From NCBI GenBank assembly GCA_034423575.1, contig DAOUIF010000006.1:1-64000 (forward strand): a DNA stretch of 64,000 nt, read 5' to 3'. The notes beneath the pieces were generated by a model that saw only the letters and a list, made by a program, of their open reading frames with translations, made no database searches and had not been told where the DNA came from. Both the position numbers and the translations under genes were made by a program. The DNA is from Bin87 sp034423575 (GTDB lineage: Bacteria > Chloroflexota > Dehalococcoidia > Lucifugimonadales > UBA3495). Of this stretch, positions 16,956 to 25,375 are shown one piece after another (the stretch's first letter is position 1; each line of letters begins with the position of its first letter).

Positions 16956-17660
16956 ATGTGCGGCCGGTTCGGCCTATTCGCTGAACTGGGGGACCTCTCC
17001 GGTCACTTCGAGTTCCGGGCGGAGCCGCTGCAGGGGTCCTATCTGCCGCGGTGGAACATCCCACCCACTGCGTCCATCCTGACGGTTCTCGGCGATGGCG
17101 ACGCCCGCGCCGCCGGCATGATGCGGTGGGGGTTGACGCCCTCCCGCAGCCGGAACAGCAAGTCAGCCCCGCGGCTCCTGTTCAACGCGCGGGCGGAGAC
17201 CATCGACCAGCGGCCGGTCTTCCGTAACGCATTCGCGGGCCGTCGGTGCCTGGTGCCGGCCAACGGGTTTTACGAATGGCAGGCCGGAACGGGTCGGACC
17301 AAAACGCCCCAGTGGATTTCGCATCGAGACGGCAGTCCAGTGGCTTTCGCTGGCATCTGGTACGGCGCGCAACCCGACGAAGAAGACCAGGGAATCTGCG
17401 TAATCATTACCACCGCCGCCAATGCCTTGGTGGCGCCCATTTACGATCGCATGCCGGTCATCCTGCCGCCCGAGCATTTCGGCGCATGGCTCTCTGACCG
17501 CTCCGACCCCGATGCGCTCCTGGCAATGTTGGGCAGCCGGGATTGGCCGGAAATGTCGGTCCGCGAGGTTTCCACAGCGGTAAACCGGGTGGCCAACGAC
17601 GGGCCGCAGCTCATCGATGACGATATGCTGCCCGGGCGGGAGCAACGGCTGTTCCCGTAA
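16956..17660 (+). CDS. SOS response-associated peptidase (SRAP/YedK/HMCES-like)
   Basis: A 234-residue SRAP-domain protein, which covalently shields abasic sites in single-stranded DNA through Cys2. Cys2 is present (MCGRFG), as are the NARAETI Asn, the RCLVPANGFYEWQ Glu and the ARMP-like motif. The latter reads VAPIYDRMPVIL where homologues generally have His (HDRMP) that takes part in reversal of the crosslink. Codon TAC instead of CAC is a single-base change. The gene starts 12 bases after dnaN in the same direction, linking it to replication. Confidence 0.9.
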   Translation: MCGRFGLFAELGDLSGHFEFRAEPLQGSYLPRWNIPPTASILTVLGDGDARAAGMMRWGLTPSRSRNSKSAPRLLFNARAETIDQRPVFRNAFAGRRCLVPANGFYEWQAGTGRTKTPQWISHRDGSPVAFAGIWYGAQPDEEDQGICVIITTAANALVAPIYDRMPVILPPEHFGAWLSDRSDPDALLAMLGSRDWPEMSVREVSTAVNRVANDGPQLIDDDMLPGREQRLFP

Positions 17661-17680
17661 ATCAATCCACGGGAAGCCGG

Positions 17681-19903
17681 TCAGTCGTTCCCGACCTCCG
17701 CGGCCTCAGCAACCAGTTCCAGTTCGTCTTCGTCTTCGGGCTCGTCCGCGACGGGTTCCGGCGGATGCAACGGCAGGTCGATGGTCATCTCGGTGAATTC
17801 ACCGGGCTCGGACTCCACCAGGATCTCGCCCCCGTGGCGGCGAACGATGTCGTTGCAGATTGATAGCCCCAGACCCGTCCCCTTGTCCGTGGGTTTGGTG
17901 GTGAAGAACGGATTGAACATCTTCTCGATGACTTCCGGTGGCATGCCGGTGCCGTTATCCCTGATCCGGACGTGGACCCGATCTTCCTCGAGCTGGGTGG
18001 ACAGCCACAGCGTTGGCGAGTAGTCGGGCTCGCCTCCGTTTTCCGCCAGGGTCATGCGCTTCTCGTTGGTTGCGTAGCAGCCGTTGTTGACTATGTTCAG
18101 GAAAACGCGGCCCAGATCCTGGGGGTTGACGTCAAGTTCGCCCATGGATTCGTCAAAGTCGTACTGCAAGTCCAGTTGGAAGTTGGGGTCCACCGCACGG
18201 ACGCTGTGGTAGGCCAGACGGGCGTGTTCGTCCAGGAGGTTGTTGATGTTGGTCAGTTGATGCCCCACCGATTCCCGGCTCATCATCAGCATGTCGTTAA
18301 CGATGCGGTCGGCGCGGTCGCCGTGGGTGCGGATGCGCTCCAGATTCTCCGTCAGGTCGCTGAATATGTCCTCCAGCAGGTCCCGCTGTTCCTCGTTGAG
18401 CTGCCCATTTTCGTTCTCTTCCAGCGTTTCCTTCATTTCCTCCAGCAAATCTTCGGAAGCCTCGGAGAAGTTTTTCACGAAATTCAATGGATTTCGGATT
18501 TCGTGCGCCACTCCGGCGGTGAGCTCACCCAACGCCGCCAGTTTTTCGCGCATCACGATCTGGCCCTGGGCGGTGTTGAGATCCGTAAGGGCCTGCTCCA
18601 GCTCACCGTTCTTGCCCTGGAGTTCTTCAGCCAACTCTTCCACCAGGTTCAGTCGCTGGATTTCAATGGCGTGCTGACGGAACACCTCCAGCGCCGCCGC
18701 CATCTCGGCCACCTCGTCGCGACCCCTGATCTCCGCCCGGGCTTCCAGGTCTCCGCCGGCCATTTGCCGCATCCACTGCGACAGCATCTCGATGCGGTGC
18801 AGCAGGACCCGCCCCACGAACAGCCACGCGATCAGTATCGCACCGACAATGCTGAAGCCCGTGATGGCGAGCAGCAGGGTGCGGCCGGTAAATATTGCCT
18901 GGTCCGATGCCGCGGTCGCCACCGCGGCGCTGTCGCGGGCAGTTTGCACCAGGAACTCCATTTCGCCCAGCAGGAGCACTGCGATGTCGTGGTTGTTGCC
19001 CAGCAGCACCACCTGGAGGTCAGCGAGCTCCAACTGACGCGCGCGCAGTACGAAACTGTTGTCATCGCCCATCCCCAATTCCACCAGCCTCGAGAACAGC
19101 GGCTCCAGTTCTGAGTGGACCTCAGTGCCCTCCAACCGGCTCAGGTTACGGTTTATGTGGAAAACTGAGGACTCGAACCGTTCCCGGAGGGGTTCGATCA
19201 GGGACGGATCGGAAACCGTGCTGGCGCTTGCCAGAATCTGGGTGGCGATGTTCAAGTTGCTCTGGAGCTCGGACAGGTAATGGAAACGCGTCAGCTCGTC
19301 CTCCGACCGATATGCCACTTCTGCCGCCGGCGGTTCGCCCAACGCCCGATAGCCGGTCACCGTGTAAAAAAGCTGGTCGTCCCGCGCCGGTGTGACGATA
19401 TGGTCCAGGCGGAACCTGAGATCAGCAAGACGGGCTTGACGTGCGTCCGACGCGTTCTCCAGCTCAAACCTCTCGGATATGCCTTGCTTGATGTCGTCAA
19501 TGTTGAGGAGAAGTGTATCGGAGTACGCGCTTACTCGTTCGAATTGTCCCTTTTCGTCCTCTCCGGCTCGGCTTTCCAGAATCTTCAACTGATCATCGAA
19601 CGACTTGTGGGCCGCAGCGATTCGATCGCTGACCTCCGTGACCTCTTCCGGCGTAGAGGACGTGGGCAACGTGGCCGCATCAGCCACCAGTGCGCTGCTG
19701 TACTGGGCTAGATCGAACGCCGCCGCCAGATCCGGGACGCTGCGCTCATTGACCCGGTTCTGGGCGTCCCCCACCTGATCGAAGGAAAACCATCCCACCA
19801 ACGACGCCGCAAAGGTCAGGCAAACTGCGCCGCCAAGCGCCAGATACAACTGTGAAGATATCCGATATCGGAGTTCGAGGAATTTGATCAATGCTGCCAT
19901 CAT
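17681..19903 (-). CDS. Membrane sensor histidine kinase with HAMP domain
   Basis: A 740-residue kinase. TM1 lies at about residues 16-38, a large extracytoplasmic helical sensor follows to about 335, TM2 is the LLLAITGFSIVGAILIAWLF region, then HAMP and a coiled coil (AEELQGKNGELEQAL). The HisKA box LTAGVAHEIRNPLNF has the phospho-acceptor His at about residue 467. The HATPase domain shows NNGCYATNEKR, DNGTGMPPE, FNPFFTTKP and GTGLGLSI. The acidic tail is unusual. The start overlaps the end of the binding-protein gene by 4 bases, so the lipoprotein is probably its extracytoplasmic partner. Confidence 0.9.
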   Translation of the reverse strand: MMAALIKFLELRYRISSQLYLALGGAVCLTFAASLVGWFSFDQVGDAQNRVNERSVPDLAAAFDLAQYSSALVADAATLPTSSTPEEVTEVSDRIAAAHKSFDDQLKILESRAGEDEKGQFERVSAYSDTLLLNIDDIKQGISERFELENASDARQARLADLRFRLDHIVTPARDDQLFYTVTGYRALGEPPAAEVAYRSEDELTRFHYLSELQSNLNIATQILASASTVSDPSLIEPLRERFESSVFHINRNLSRLEGTEVHSELEPLFSRLVELGMGDDNSFVLRARQLELADLQVVLLGNNHDIAVLLLGEMEFLVQTARDSAAVATAASDQAIFTGRTLLLAITGFSIVGAILIAWLFVGRVLLHRIEMLSQWMRQMAGGDLEARAEIRGRDEVAEMAAALEVFRQHAIEIQRLNLVEELAEELQGKNGELEQALTDLNTAQGQIVMREKLAALGELTAGVAHEIRNPLNFVKNFSEASEDLLEEMKETLEENENGQLNEEQRDLLEDIFSDLTENLERIRTHGDRADRIVNDMLMMSRESVGHQLTNINNLLDEHARLAYHSVRAVDPNFQLDLQYDFDESMGELDVNPQDLGRVFLNIVNNGCYATNEKRMTLAENGGEPDYSPTLWLSTQLEEDRVHVRIRDNGTGMPPEVIEKMFNPFFTTKPTDKGTGLGLSICNDIVRRHGGEILVESEPGEFTEMTIDLPLHPPEPVADEPEDEDELELVAEAAEVGND

Positions 19904-21192
19904 TTGTCTTCGCTCCCCAAAACATCCTTCGGCAGGACATCCAGCGAGATGTACTCGCCGTCTTCCCCAATCATCGTGAGGAAGACCTCGTCAGACCACT
20001 GGTTGCCCTCTTCCTGGCTGAAACGCAATTCCACGCCGCTCATGTCGATGGGCTGGGCGTTGCGGAGCACGCTCAAAAAACAGGCACGGGTCACATCAAG
20101 GCCGCACCGCTGCAGTCCGGCGATGGCCAGACGGCCGGCCATGTATCCCTCCAGGGACACGAACCCGGGTTCGATTTCAGGATCATATTCGGCCAACGCT
20201 TCCTGGTAGGCGGCCACCACCGGGTTTGCAGTATCGGTGGGAAAAGGCACAACCTGGGTAACGATTACACCCGCGCCACCGGAACCCAACTCCTCGGCCA
20301 GGGCATTGCTCCCCACGAACGATACGGTCATGAACACCGGGTCCATTCCTATTTCGCGGGCCCAGTTGATCACCGCGGCCACCGGTTGGTAGGCGCCAAC
20401 CACAATAACGGCTTCGGGGCGTCCCTTCCGCAGGTCCAGCACGCCGGTCTTCACGGCGGTGGTGTTGCGCTGGTAAAGGCCCACGGCCACCGGTTCGAGG
20501 TAACGCCGGTGCAGCGCCGCATTGGCGCCGTTAAAACCGGCCCGACCGAAGGAGTCATCCTGGTACATAACCGCGATGCGCTCGATGCCCAGGTCTGTGG
20601 TCAGGCGTTCGACCATCTCTTCGGTTTCTTGGTTGTAGGAAGACCGGAGGTTGATCACGCTTCGGAGCCTGGGGTCCCGCAGGAAAGCGGCTCCGGTGAA
20701 AGGCGCGATGTATGGCACTCCGGCCTCTTCCGCTACTGGCACGGCGGACCGCGAAGTCGGCGTGCCGACAGCACCAATCAACGCGAAGATATTTTCGACT
20801 TCGATCAGTTCCGTCGTGTTGGCGATTGCAAGCTCGGGCTCATAGGTGTCGTCGCGGGTGACCAACTCCAAGCGGCGTCCATTCACGCCACCGGCTCGGT
20901 TGACTTCGGCGAAGGCGGCCTGAATGCCGTGGTTCATGCCGGTGCCCAGTTGCCCGGCGGGTCCGGTGAACGCCGCCGACTGCCCGAATACTATTCGGTC
21001 ATCAAATACGCCGGGTTCATCGCGGCCTGTCGCAGGGGCCAGGATAAGGTTGCGCGGCGTCGGGGCGGGCGCGACGACCACCTGTTCCGCGGTGGTGACA
21101 GGCTCCGCGTCGGGGCCACACGCCGCCAACCCAACCAGACACGCTACCGCGATGGTGGCGAGTGTCTTCGCGATAAGGTTTGCCCGGGACAC
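19900..21192 (-). CDS. Liv-type (branched-chain amino acid ABC) substrate-binding lipoprotein
   Basis: A periplasmic-binding-protein type 1 (Peripla_BP_6) lipoprotein of 430 residues from the GTG at 21192, which gives an ideal signal peptide with lipobox GLAAC (Cys25). The frame stays open to 21261. Landmarks are IVFGQSAAFTGPAGQLGTGM, GIQAAFAEVNRAGGVNGRRL, and IAVMYQDDSFGRAGFNGA. No permease or ATPase genes accompany it. Its place between an RsbW-like kinase and a histidine kinase suggests that it senses a small ligand for signalling and does not serve uptake. Confidence 0.85.
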   Translation of the reverse strand: MSRANLIAKTLATIAVACLVGLAACGPDAEPVTTAEQVVVAPAPTPRNLILAPATGRDEPGVFDDRIVFGQSAAFTGPAGQLGTGMNHGIQAAFAEVNRAGGVNGRRLELVTRDDTYEPELAIANTTELIEVENIFALIGAVGTPTSRSAVPVAEEAGVPYIAPFTGAAFLRDPRLRSVINLRSSYNQETEEMVERLTTDLGIERIAVMYQDDSFGRAGFNGANAALHRRYLEPVAVGLYQRNTTAVKTGVLDLRKGRPEAVIVVGAYQPVAAVINWAREIGMDPVFMTVSFVGSNALAEELGSGGAGVIVTQVVPFPTDTANPVVAAYQEALAEYDPEIEPGFVSLEGYMAGRLAIAGLQRCGLDVTRACFLSVLRNAQPIDMSGVELRFSQEEGNQWSDEVFLTMIGEDGEYISLDVLPKDVLGSEDK

Positions 21193-21308
21193 CGACTTGC
21201 CTCTGATATCACCGGGCGATGGCGTTGCGGCGTGGGTTCGGTGGAAGCGGCAACCTGGCAACTACCCGCGAATCTATGCTCTCGCAGTCAAGACCCGAAC
21301 CGCCGGCG

Positions 21309-21722
21309 TCACTCCGACTTGCGCTTGGTCATCGCCAGCTTGTTCTTGCCGTCCTCGCGGCTGTACCGCATTTCGTCCATCATAGTGCGCACCAGGTGAA
21401 TGCCGAGCCCTCCGATGGGCCGATCACCCAATGGGGCGGAAATGTCGGGCGTTTTTTGGTCCAGGAGCGGATTGAACGGCCGGCCGTCGTCCGAGATTTC
21501 CACGGTGACTCTTTCGGCATCCGAAGCCAGCGATATTTCGATTTCCCCGGTCGCGCCGCTGTAGTTGACGATGTTGACGCCCAATTCCTCCAGTACCAGG
21601 TTCAGCTTGAAAACGAGATCCGGCGGCCAGTTGTCGCGCTCTGCGAACTCCTCTAGCGCCGCCGGGATCAGCTCAAGTTGTTCATGATTGGGCGCTATCT
21701 TCAAATGCACGGGGGCGGTCAT
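21309..21722 (-). CDS. RsbW-like anti-sigma factor / serine-protein kinase ATPase
   Basis: A 137-residue GHKL ATPase of the RsbW/SpoIIAB type, which binds a sigma factor or other target and phosphorylates a STAS antagonist. Visible motifs are KLNLVLEELGVNIVNYS (N-box with the catalytic Glu/Asn), VEISDDGRPFNPL (G1) and GGLGIHLVRTMMDEMRY (G2). It lies 2 bases after the phosphatase gene. No sigma factor gene is present in the window, so its target must be elsewhere or may not be a sigma factor. Confidence 0.88.
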   Translation of the reverse strand: MTAPVHLKIAPNHEQLELIPAALEEFAERDNWPPDLVFKLNLVLEELGVNIVNYSGATGEIEISLASDAERVTVEISDDGRPFNPLLDQKTPDISAPLGDRPIGGLGIHLVRTMMDEMRYSREDGKNKLAMTKRKSE

Positions 21723-21724
21723 GG

Positions 21725-22894
21725 TCAGGTCTCGCTGCGGCGGAAAAGGAGACAGGTTATATCGTCAAACTGCGAGGTGTTACCCGCGAACTGGTTGACA
21801 GCATCGAAGACGGCTTGGGTCGATGCCTTTGCGTCCCGAACCGGCTGTGAAGTAAACACCTGCTGCAGCCGCTCCATGCCAAACTCCTCCCCACCCTCGT
21901 CCACGGCTTCGGTGACTCCGTCGGTGTAAAACACTACGGTGTCGCCCGCCGAAATGGAAATCGTGCGTTCGTCGTAACTCATTCCAGGCATCACGCCCAG
22001 GGCGATCCCGTTGGTGCCGGGCAACACCGTGGAAGTGCCGTCGACGTGCACGATGAGCGGCGCGTTGTGGCCACCGTTGGCGTAGGTCATTTCCCCGGTC
22101 GCCGGATCATACACCGCGTAGAACAGGGTTACGAACATCATGGCGTCGTTGTCGTCGTACAGCAGATCGTTTACTTCCGTAAGGACTTCGCGGGGGGACT
22201 TGAGCCCCATGGCCGCACTCTTGAGGAGCGTTCGGCTGGCCATCATGAACAGCGCGGCGGGCACACCCTTGTCCGACACGTCGGCCACGGCCAGGCCAAT
22301 TCGGCCGTCGGTCAGATAAACGACGTCGAAAAAATCTCCGCCCACAACACGCGCCGGCGTCATGCTGCCGTAAATCTGGATGCCGGGCTGACTCGGGAAT
22401 TCAGTGGGCAGGATCGACTGCTGCATCTTGTTGGCGACGTCCAGCTCGTTTTCCAGGGCCACCAACCGCTCGCGTGACGCCGTCGCCTCTCTCCAGGCCT
22501 CCAGATTACTCAGCGCCCGCTCGATCGTAATGCGCAGGTCTTCAAAATCGACGGGTTTGGTGACGAAATCGAACGCTCCAAGGTTCATTGCGGAGCGAAT
22601 ATTTTTCATATCTCCGTACGCGGAGATGATTACAGCGTGTATGTCCGGCGCGACGTCCGGAATATGTGACAACAATGCCAGTCCGTCCATCTGCGGCATG
22701 TTGATATCGGACAGCACCATATCGATTTCGTCGTCTTGATTGAGAGTCTCGAGCGCCTCCACCCCATTTTGCGCGAATACGAACTGGTAGCGCCCCGAAC
22801 GAATGGCCCGCCTCATCCGCTGCAACACCAGCGGTTCGAGGTCGGGCTCATCGTCGACCACAAGTATCCGATATGGCCCTGACGATTCTGCCAT
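21725..22894 (-). CDS. Response regulator fused to PP2C-type (SpoIIE/RsbU) phosphatase
   Basis: A 389-residue two-domain protein. The receiver domain (1-125) has RILVVDDEPDLEPL, phospho-acceptor Asp in MVLSDINMPQMDG, and the FVTKPVDFE Lys. A coiled-coil linker (RERLVALENELDVANKMQQS) leads to a SpoIIE-type phosphatase with VVGGDFFDVVYL, LAVADVSDKGVPAALFM, YANGGHNAPL and VVFYTDGVTEAVDEGG, the Asp residues being metal ligands. It should dephosphorylate the STAS protein under control of the downstream kinase. The start MAESSGPYR at 22894 is chosen on domain boundaries. Confidence 0.92.
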   Translation of the reverse strand: MAESSGPYRILVVDDEPDLEPLVLQRMRRAIRSGRYQFVFAQNGVEALETLNQDDEIDMVLSDINMPQMDGLALLSHIPDVAPDIHAVIISAYGDMKNIRSAMNLGAFDFVTKPVDFEDLRITIERALSNLEAWREATASRERLVALENELDVANKMQQSILPTEFPSQPGIQIYGSMTPARVVGGDFFDVVYLTDGRIGLAVADVSDKGVPAALFMMASRTLLKSAAMGLKSPREVLTEVNDLLYDDNDAMMFVTLFYAVYDPATGEMTYANGGHNAPLIVHVDGTSTVLPGTNGIALGVMPGMSYDERTISISAGDTVVFYTDGVTEAVDEGGEEFGMERLQQVFTSQPVRDAKASTQAVFDAVNQFAGNTSQFDDITCLLFRRSET

Positions 22895-22969
22895 GATCCC
22901 ATCCCTGACGGGCGGTCTACGCCCGATCATCGTAATTTTGGACTCGCGAGGCCGGTTGCTCGCGAAAGA

Positions 22970-23308
22970 CTACCCTTTCAGCGCGGCGATAGCCTCTTCC
23001 TGAGACGGATGGATGGCGATAACCTGGTCGAATCCGCTGATTTCAAAAACTTCCCGCACGGTCCCCGACAGCGCGCACAGGGCGAAGCCGGAATTCTGCC
23101 GCTGCAGGGTCTTGGCGGTCTGCAAAACCACGCGGAGCCCCGCACTACTAATGTAGGTAAGCTTTTCCATATCGAGGATCACCACCTGATCGGTGGGTTC
23201 GATGGCTGCATCCAGATCTTCGAGGAAGCGCTGCGCGTTGGTGCTGTCGACACGTTCGGCAGCCTCAATGATCAAAGTGCCCTGATTCCTCTGGAAATCG
23301 ATTGCCAT
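22970..23308 (-). CDS. STAS-domain anti-sigma factor antagonist
   Basis: A 112-residue STAS protein of the SpoIIAA/RsbV type. The phosphorylatable Ser lies in the conserved LTYISSAGLRVVLQTAKTLQ stretch. When unphosphorylated it would bind the RsbW-like kinase and release that kinase's target. It is the first gene of the five-gene minus-strand unit and lies 75 bases ahead of the phosphatase gene. Confidence 0.9.
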   Translation of the reverse strand: MAIDFQRNQGTLIIEAAERVDSTNAQRFLEDLDAAIEPTDQVVILDMEKLTYISSAGLRVVLQTAKTLQRQNSGFALCALSGTVREVFEISGFDQVIAIHPSQEEAIAALKG

Positions 23309-23400
23309 GATACTGTCTCCTGGATTGCGCTGGCAGTTATTAGGGACACTGGCGGACGCGCCAATGCGGACGCCAGCGGCTCACGCCTGTTTTCCGGTGA

Positions 23401-23428
23401 ATTGTATCACCGAATCGGTTTTTGTGTA
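23401..23428 (-). promoter_or_regulatory. Candidate promoter of the partner-switching operon
   Basis: On the minus strand TACACA (23428-23423) is followed after 16 bases by TACAAT (23406-23401), 5 of 6 matches to the consensus -10. It lies about 93 bases upstream of the STAS start codon. Confidence 0.4.
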
Positions 23429-23575
23429 CCCTGGGTGATATCAGTTTAGCGCACACATGTCTGGTTGAAACCACTACCTTCCGACCACTGTCCCCCACCA
23501 CATGCAAGTTTCAGCGCGTCGGAAAGCCCGTCTTGCCCTAAGCAGCCAGCGCACGTCACGTACTGATTCTGTGCG

Positions 23576-23604
23576 TTGACGGAACCGGCACGGGCAAATA
23601 GACT
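23576..23604 (+). promoter_or_regulatory. Sigma70-type promoter of the UGSC selenoprotein/hydrolase operon
   Basis: TTGACG (23576-23581), a 17-base spacer and TAGACT (23599-23604). The predicted start point is about 40 bases ahead of the ATG at 23653, which has the strong ribosome-binding site AAGGAG at 23640-23645. Confidence 0.5.
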
Positions 23605-23652
23605 GCGTTCAGATCGTACGTCTCGCAGGCTCCGGATCCAAGGAGAATCACG

Positions 23653-25374
23653 ATGAAGTTGCAGATCATGTCACCGGCCGCCGCGCGCGTTGACTTCAAG
23701 GTCCCGCCGGCGCCCCGCCTGGATACCCTGGAAGGCAAGACCATCGGCCTGTACAACAACATGACCGGCGGAGCCGGCGTGGCCGTCAACCGTGTCGCCG
23801 AGCATATCGGCCGTCGTTTCTCCAACGTGAGTTTCGAAAGCTACGGCGGCAACCTGCGCGATGGCCGTCCGGCGCTGAGCCGCGGCGTGCACATCGACGA
23901 CGAGGAAGCCGCCCGCATCGCCAACGAGGTGGATGCAATGGTGGGCGCCGCGGCGCATTGAGGGGGCTGCACGTCGTGGCTTGCCCACGACATGGTTGCC
24001 ATGGAAAAGGCCGGCGTGCCCTCGGTGGGCATCGCCGCGCGCAGCTTCGCCCGGGCCTGGCAGTCCTGCGTTGATGGCTGGGGTCAGCCCGCCACCGCTT
24101 TTGTCACCATTCCCCACGCGTGCACCGGACAACAGCCCGACTACATCCACAAGATGGTGGACGAGCAGATCGACAACATCATCCTCGGATTGACCCGTAT
24201 GTCCGCCTCCGCCGACCTGTCCGGCGGCGCCAACGGCCACAGTGAGACCGACGTGTTCACCGTCGAATTGGACGACACTCCCTTGGGTCTCGACGCGGTC
24301 AATCGCTTCATGGAGGAGCGCGACTGGAGCGACGGCATGCCCATCGTGCCGCCCACGCCCGCCGCCGTGGAGGCCATGCTCAAGGGGACCCGTCGCGACC
24401 CGCAGGACGTGGTCATCGTCATGGAGCCGGGGTTCGGCCTGGCCACCGTGGAGAAGATCGCCATCAACGCGGTGATGGCGGGTTGCCATCCGGCGCAGTT
24501 TCCCGTCCTGTTGGCCGCCCTGGAATGCATCGCCCAGCCGGAGATGAACCACCGGGACATGCAGGTGTCCGGCCACACTGAGTCCCCGCTGATCCTGGTG
24601 AACGGTCCTGTCGCGGCCAAGGCGGGCATCAACTACGGCACGTCGGCCATGGGCCCGGGTGTAGTCAACAAGGCCAACACCGCCATCGGCCGGGCATTGC
24701 GCCTCTGCCTGATCAACATCGGATACTGCAAGGCCGGCGCCGGCGACCCCAACTTCATCGGTTTGCCCACCAAGTTCGGCATGTGCATCGCCGAGAACGA
24801 GGAAGTCAGCCCCTGGCAGCCCTACCATGTCGACAAAGGGTTCCGCCCCGACGAAAGCGCGGTCACCGTGATCACCGTCACCGGTCCCACCGACATCCTG
24901 GACGCCGGATCGCGGAATCACGAGGACACGCTGAACAACATCGCCTCCATGATGTTCTACCGCCATGCCGGCGGTGGCAGCTGGATCAAGGGCCGCCAGT
25001 CTGCCCAGGTGGGCCACACCAACCAGCGGGTTGAGTACCAGAGCCCGTATCATCCCATCATGCTCAGCCCGTCCCGTGCGGTGATCCTGGCGGAGGCCGG
25101 GTTCAGCAAGCGCGCCACCCAGGAGTGGCTGCACGAGCATTGCCGCGCCTTGTTGCGCGAAGCCATCGGCCCAGCCGGCATGCCCACCGACGCCAACGGC
25201 AAGTGGCTGCGCTACCCGGAGCTGCAGCATCTGGCCGACGATCCCGACGCCACGATTCCCGCATTGGAAGATCCGGAGCAGTATCTGCTGTTCGTCACGG
25301 GCGGGTCCACCCATTACGCAAACTTCTTCTACGGCACCTACGGCATCGCCACCATGCCCGTGGAGGACGTGTAG
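23653..25374 (+). CDS. UGSC-family selenoprotein with in-frame UGA (Sec103), two-domain
   Basis: One 573-residue frame interrupted only by TGA at 23959-23961. The text before and after the TGA is continuous: VDAMVGAAAH-[UGA]-GGCTSWLAHDMVAMEKAG. This matches the UGSC-motif (seleno)protein family, here as U-G-G-C, so Sec103 and Cys106 would form a UxxC redox pair. The first domain ends about residue 185 after IPHACTGQQPDYIHKMVDEQ. A second domain (about 200-573) starts LGLDAVNRFMEERDWSDGMP and contains PHP-less, Gly/Pro-rich blocks I cannot assign. A 7-bp hairpin follows the TGA. Elsewhere in the window TGA is a normal stop, so global recoding is unlikely. Automated callers would split it at 23961 and 23992. 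The partner reductant and the reaction are unknown. Confidence 0.8.
23962..24000 (+). promoter_or_regulatory. Putative bacterial SECIS hairpin
   Basis: Immediately after the in-frame UGA, GTCGTGG (23973-23979) pairs perfectly with CCACGAC (23985-23991) around a CTTGC loop. Outer pairs CA/TG and GGC/GCC (23965-23967 with 23998-24000) extend the stem with internal mismatches. The apical loop begins about 18 bases after the UGA and has a G at its base, within the spacing described for bacterial SECIS elements. Confidence 0.6.
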
Positions 25375-25375
25375 C

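Larger units (their letters stand above)
23309..23652. other. Intergenic region between the partner-switching operon and the UGA-containing operon
   Basis: This 344-base gap separates two divergent operons. It holds a candidate minus-strand promoter (23401-23428), a small hairpin CGGTGA/TCACCG at about 23396-23413, a GC-rich inverted stretch GGCGGACGC...GCGGACGCC near 23350-23385, and a good plus-strand promoter at 23576-23604. I see no gene or tRNA in it. Confidence 0.6.

Noticed and set aside
23653..23961. Two separate genes, 23653-23961 and 23992-25374
   Set aside because: Both are in the same frame, the text across the TGA is collinear with one domain, and the second start has no ribosome-binding site.
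23959..23961. UGA read as tryptophan (global code change)
   Set aside because: TGA ends many clear genes here (hyuA, OsmC, E2), and Trp is encoded by TGG throughout.
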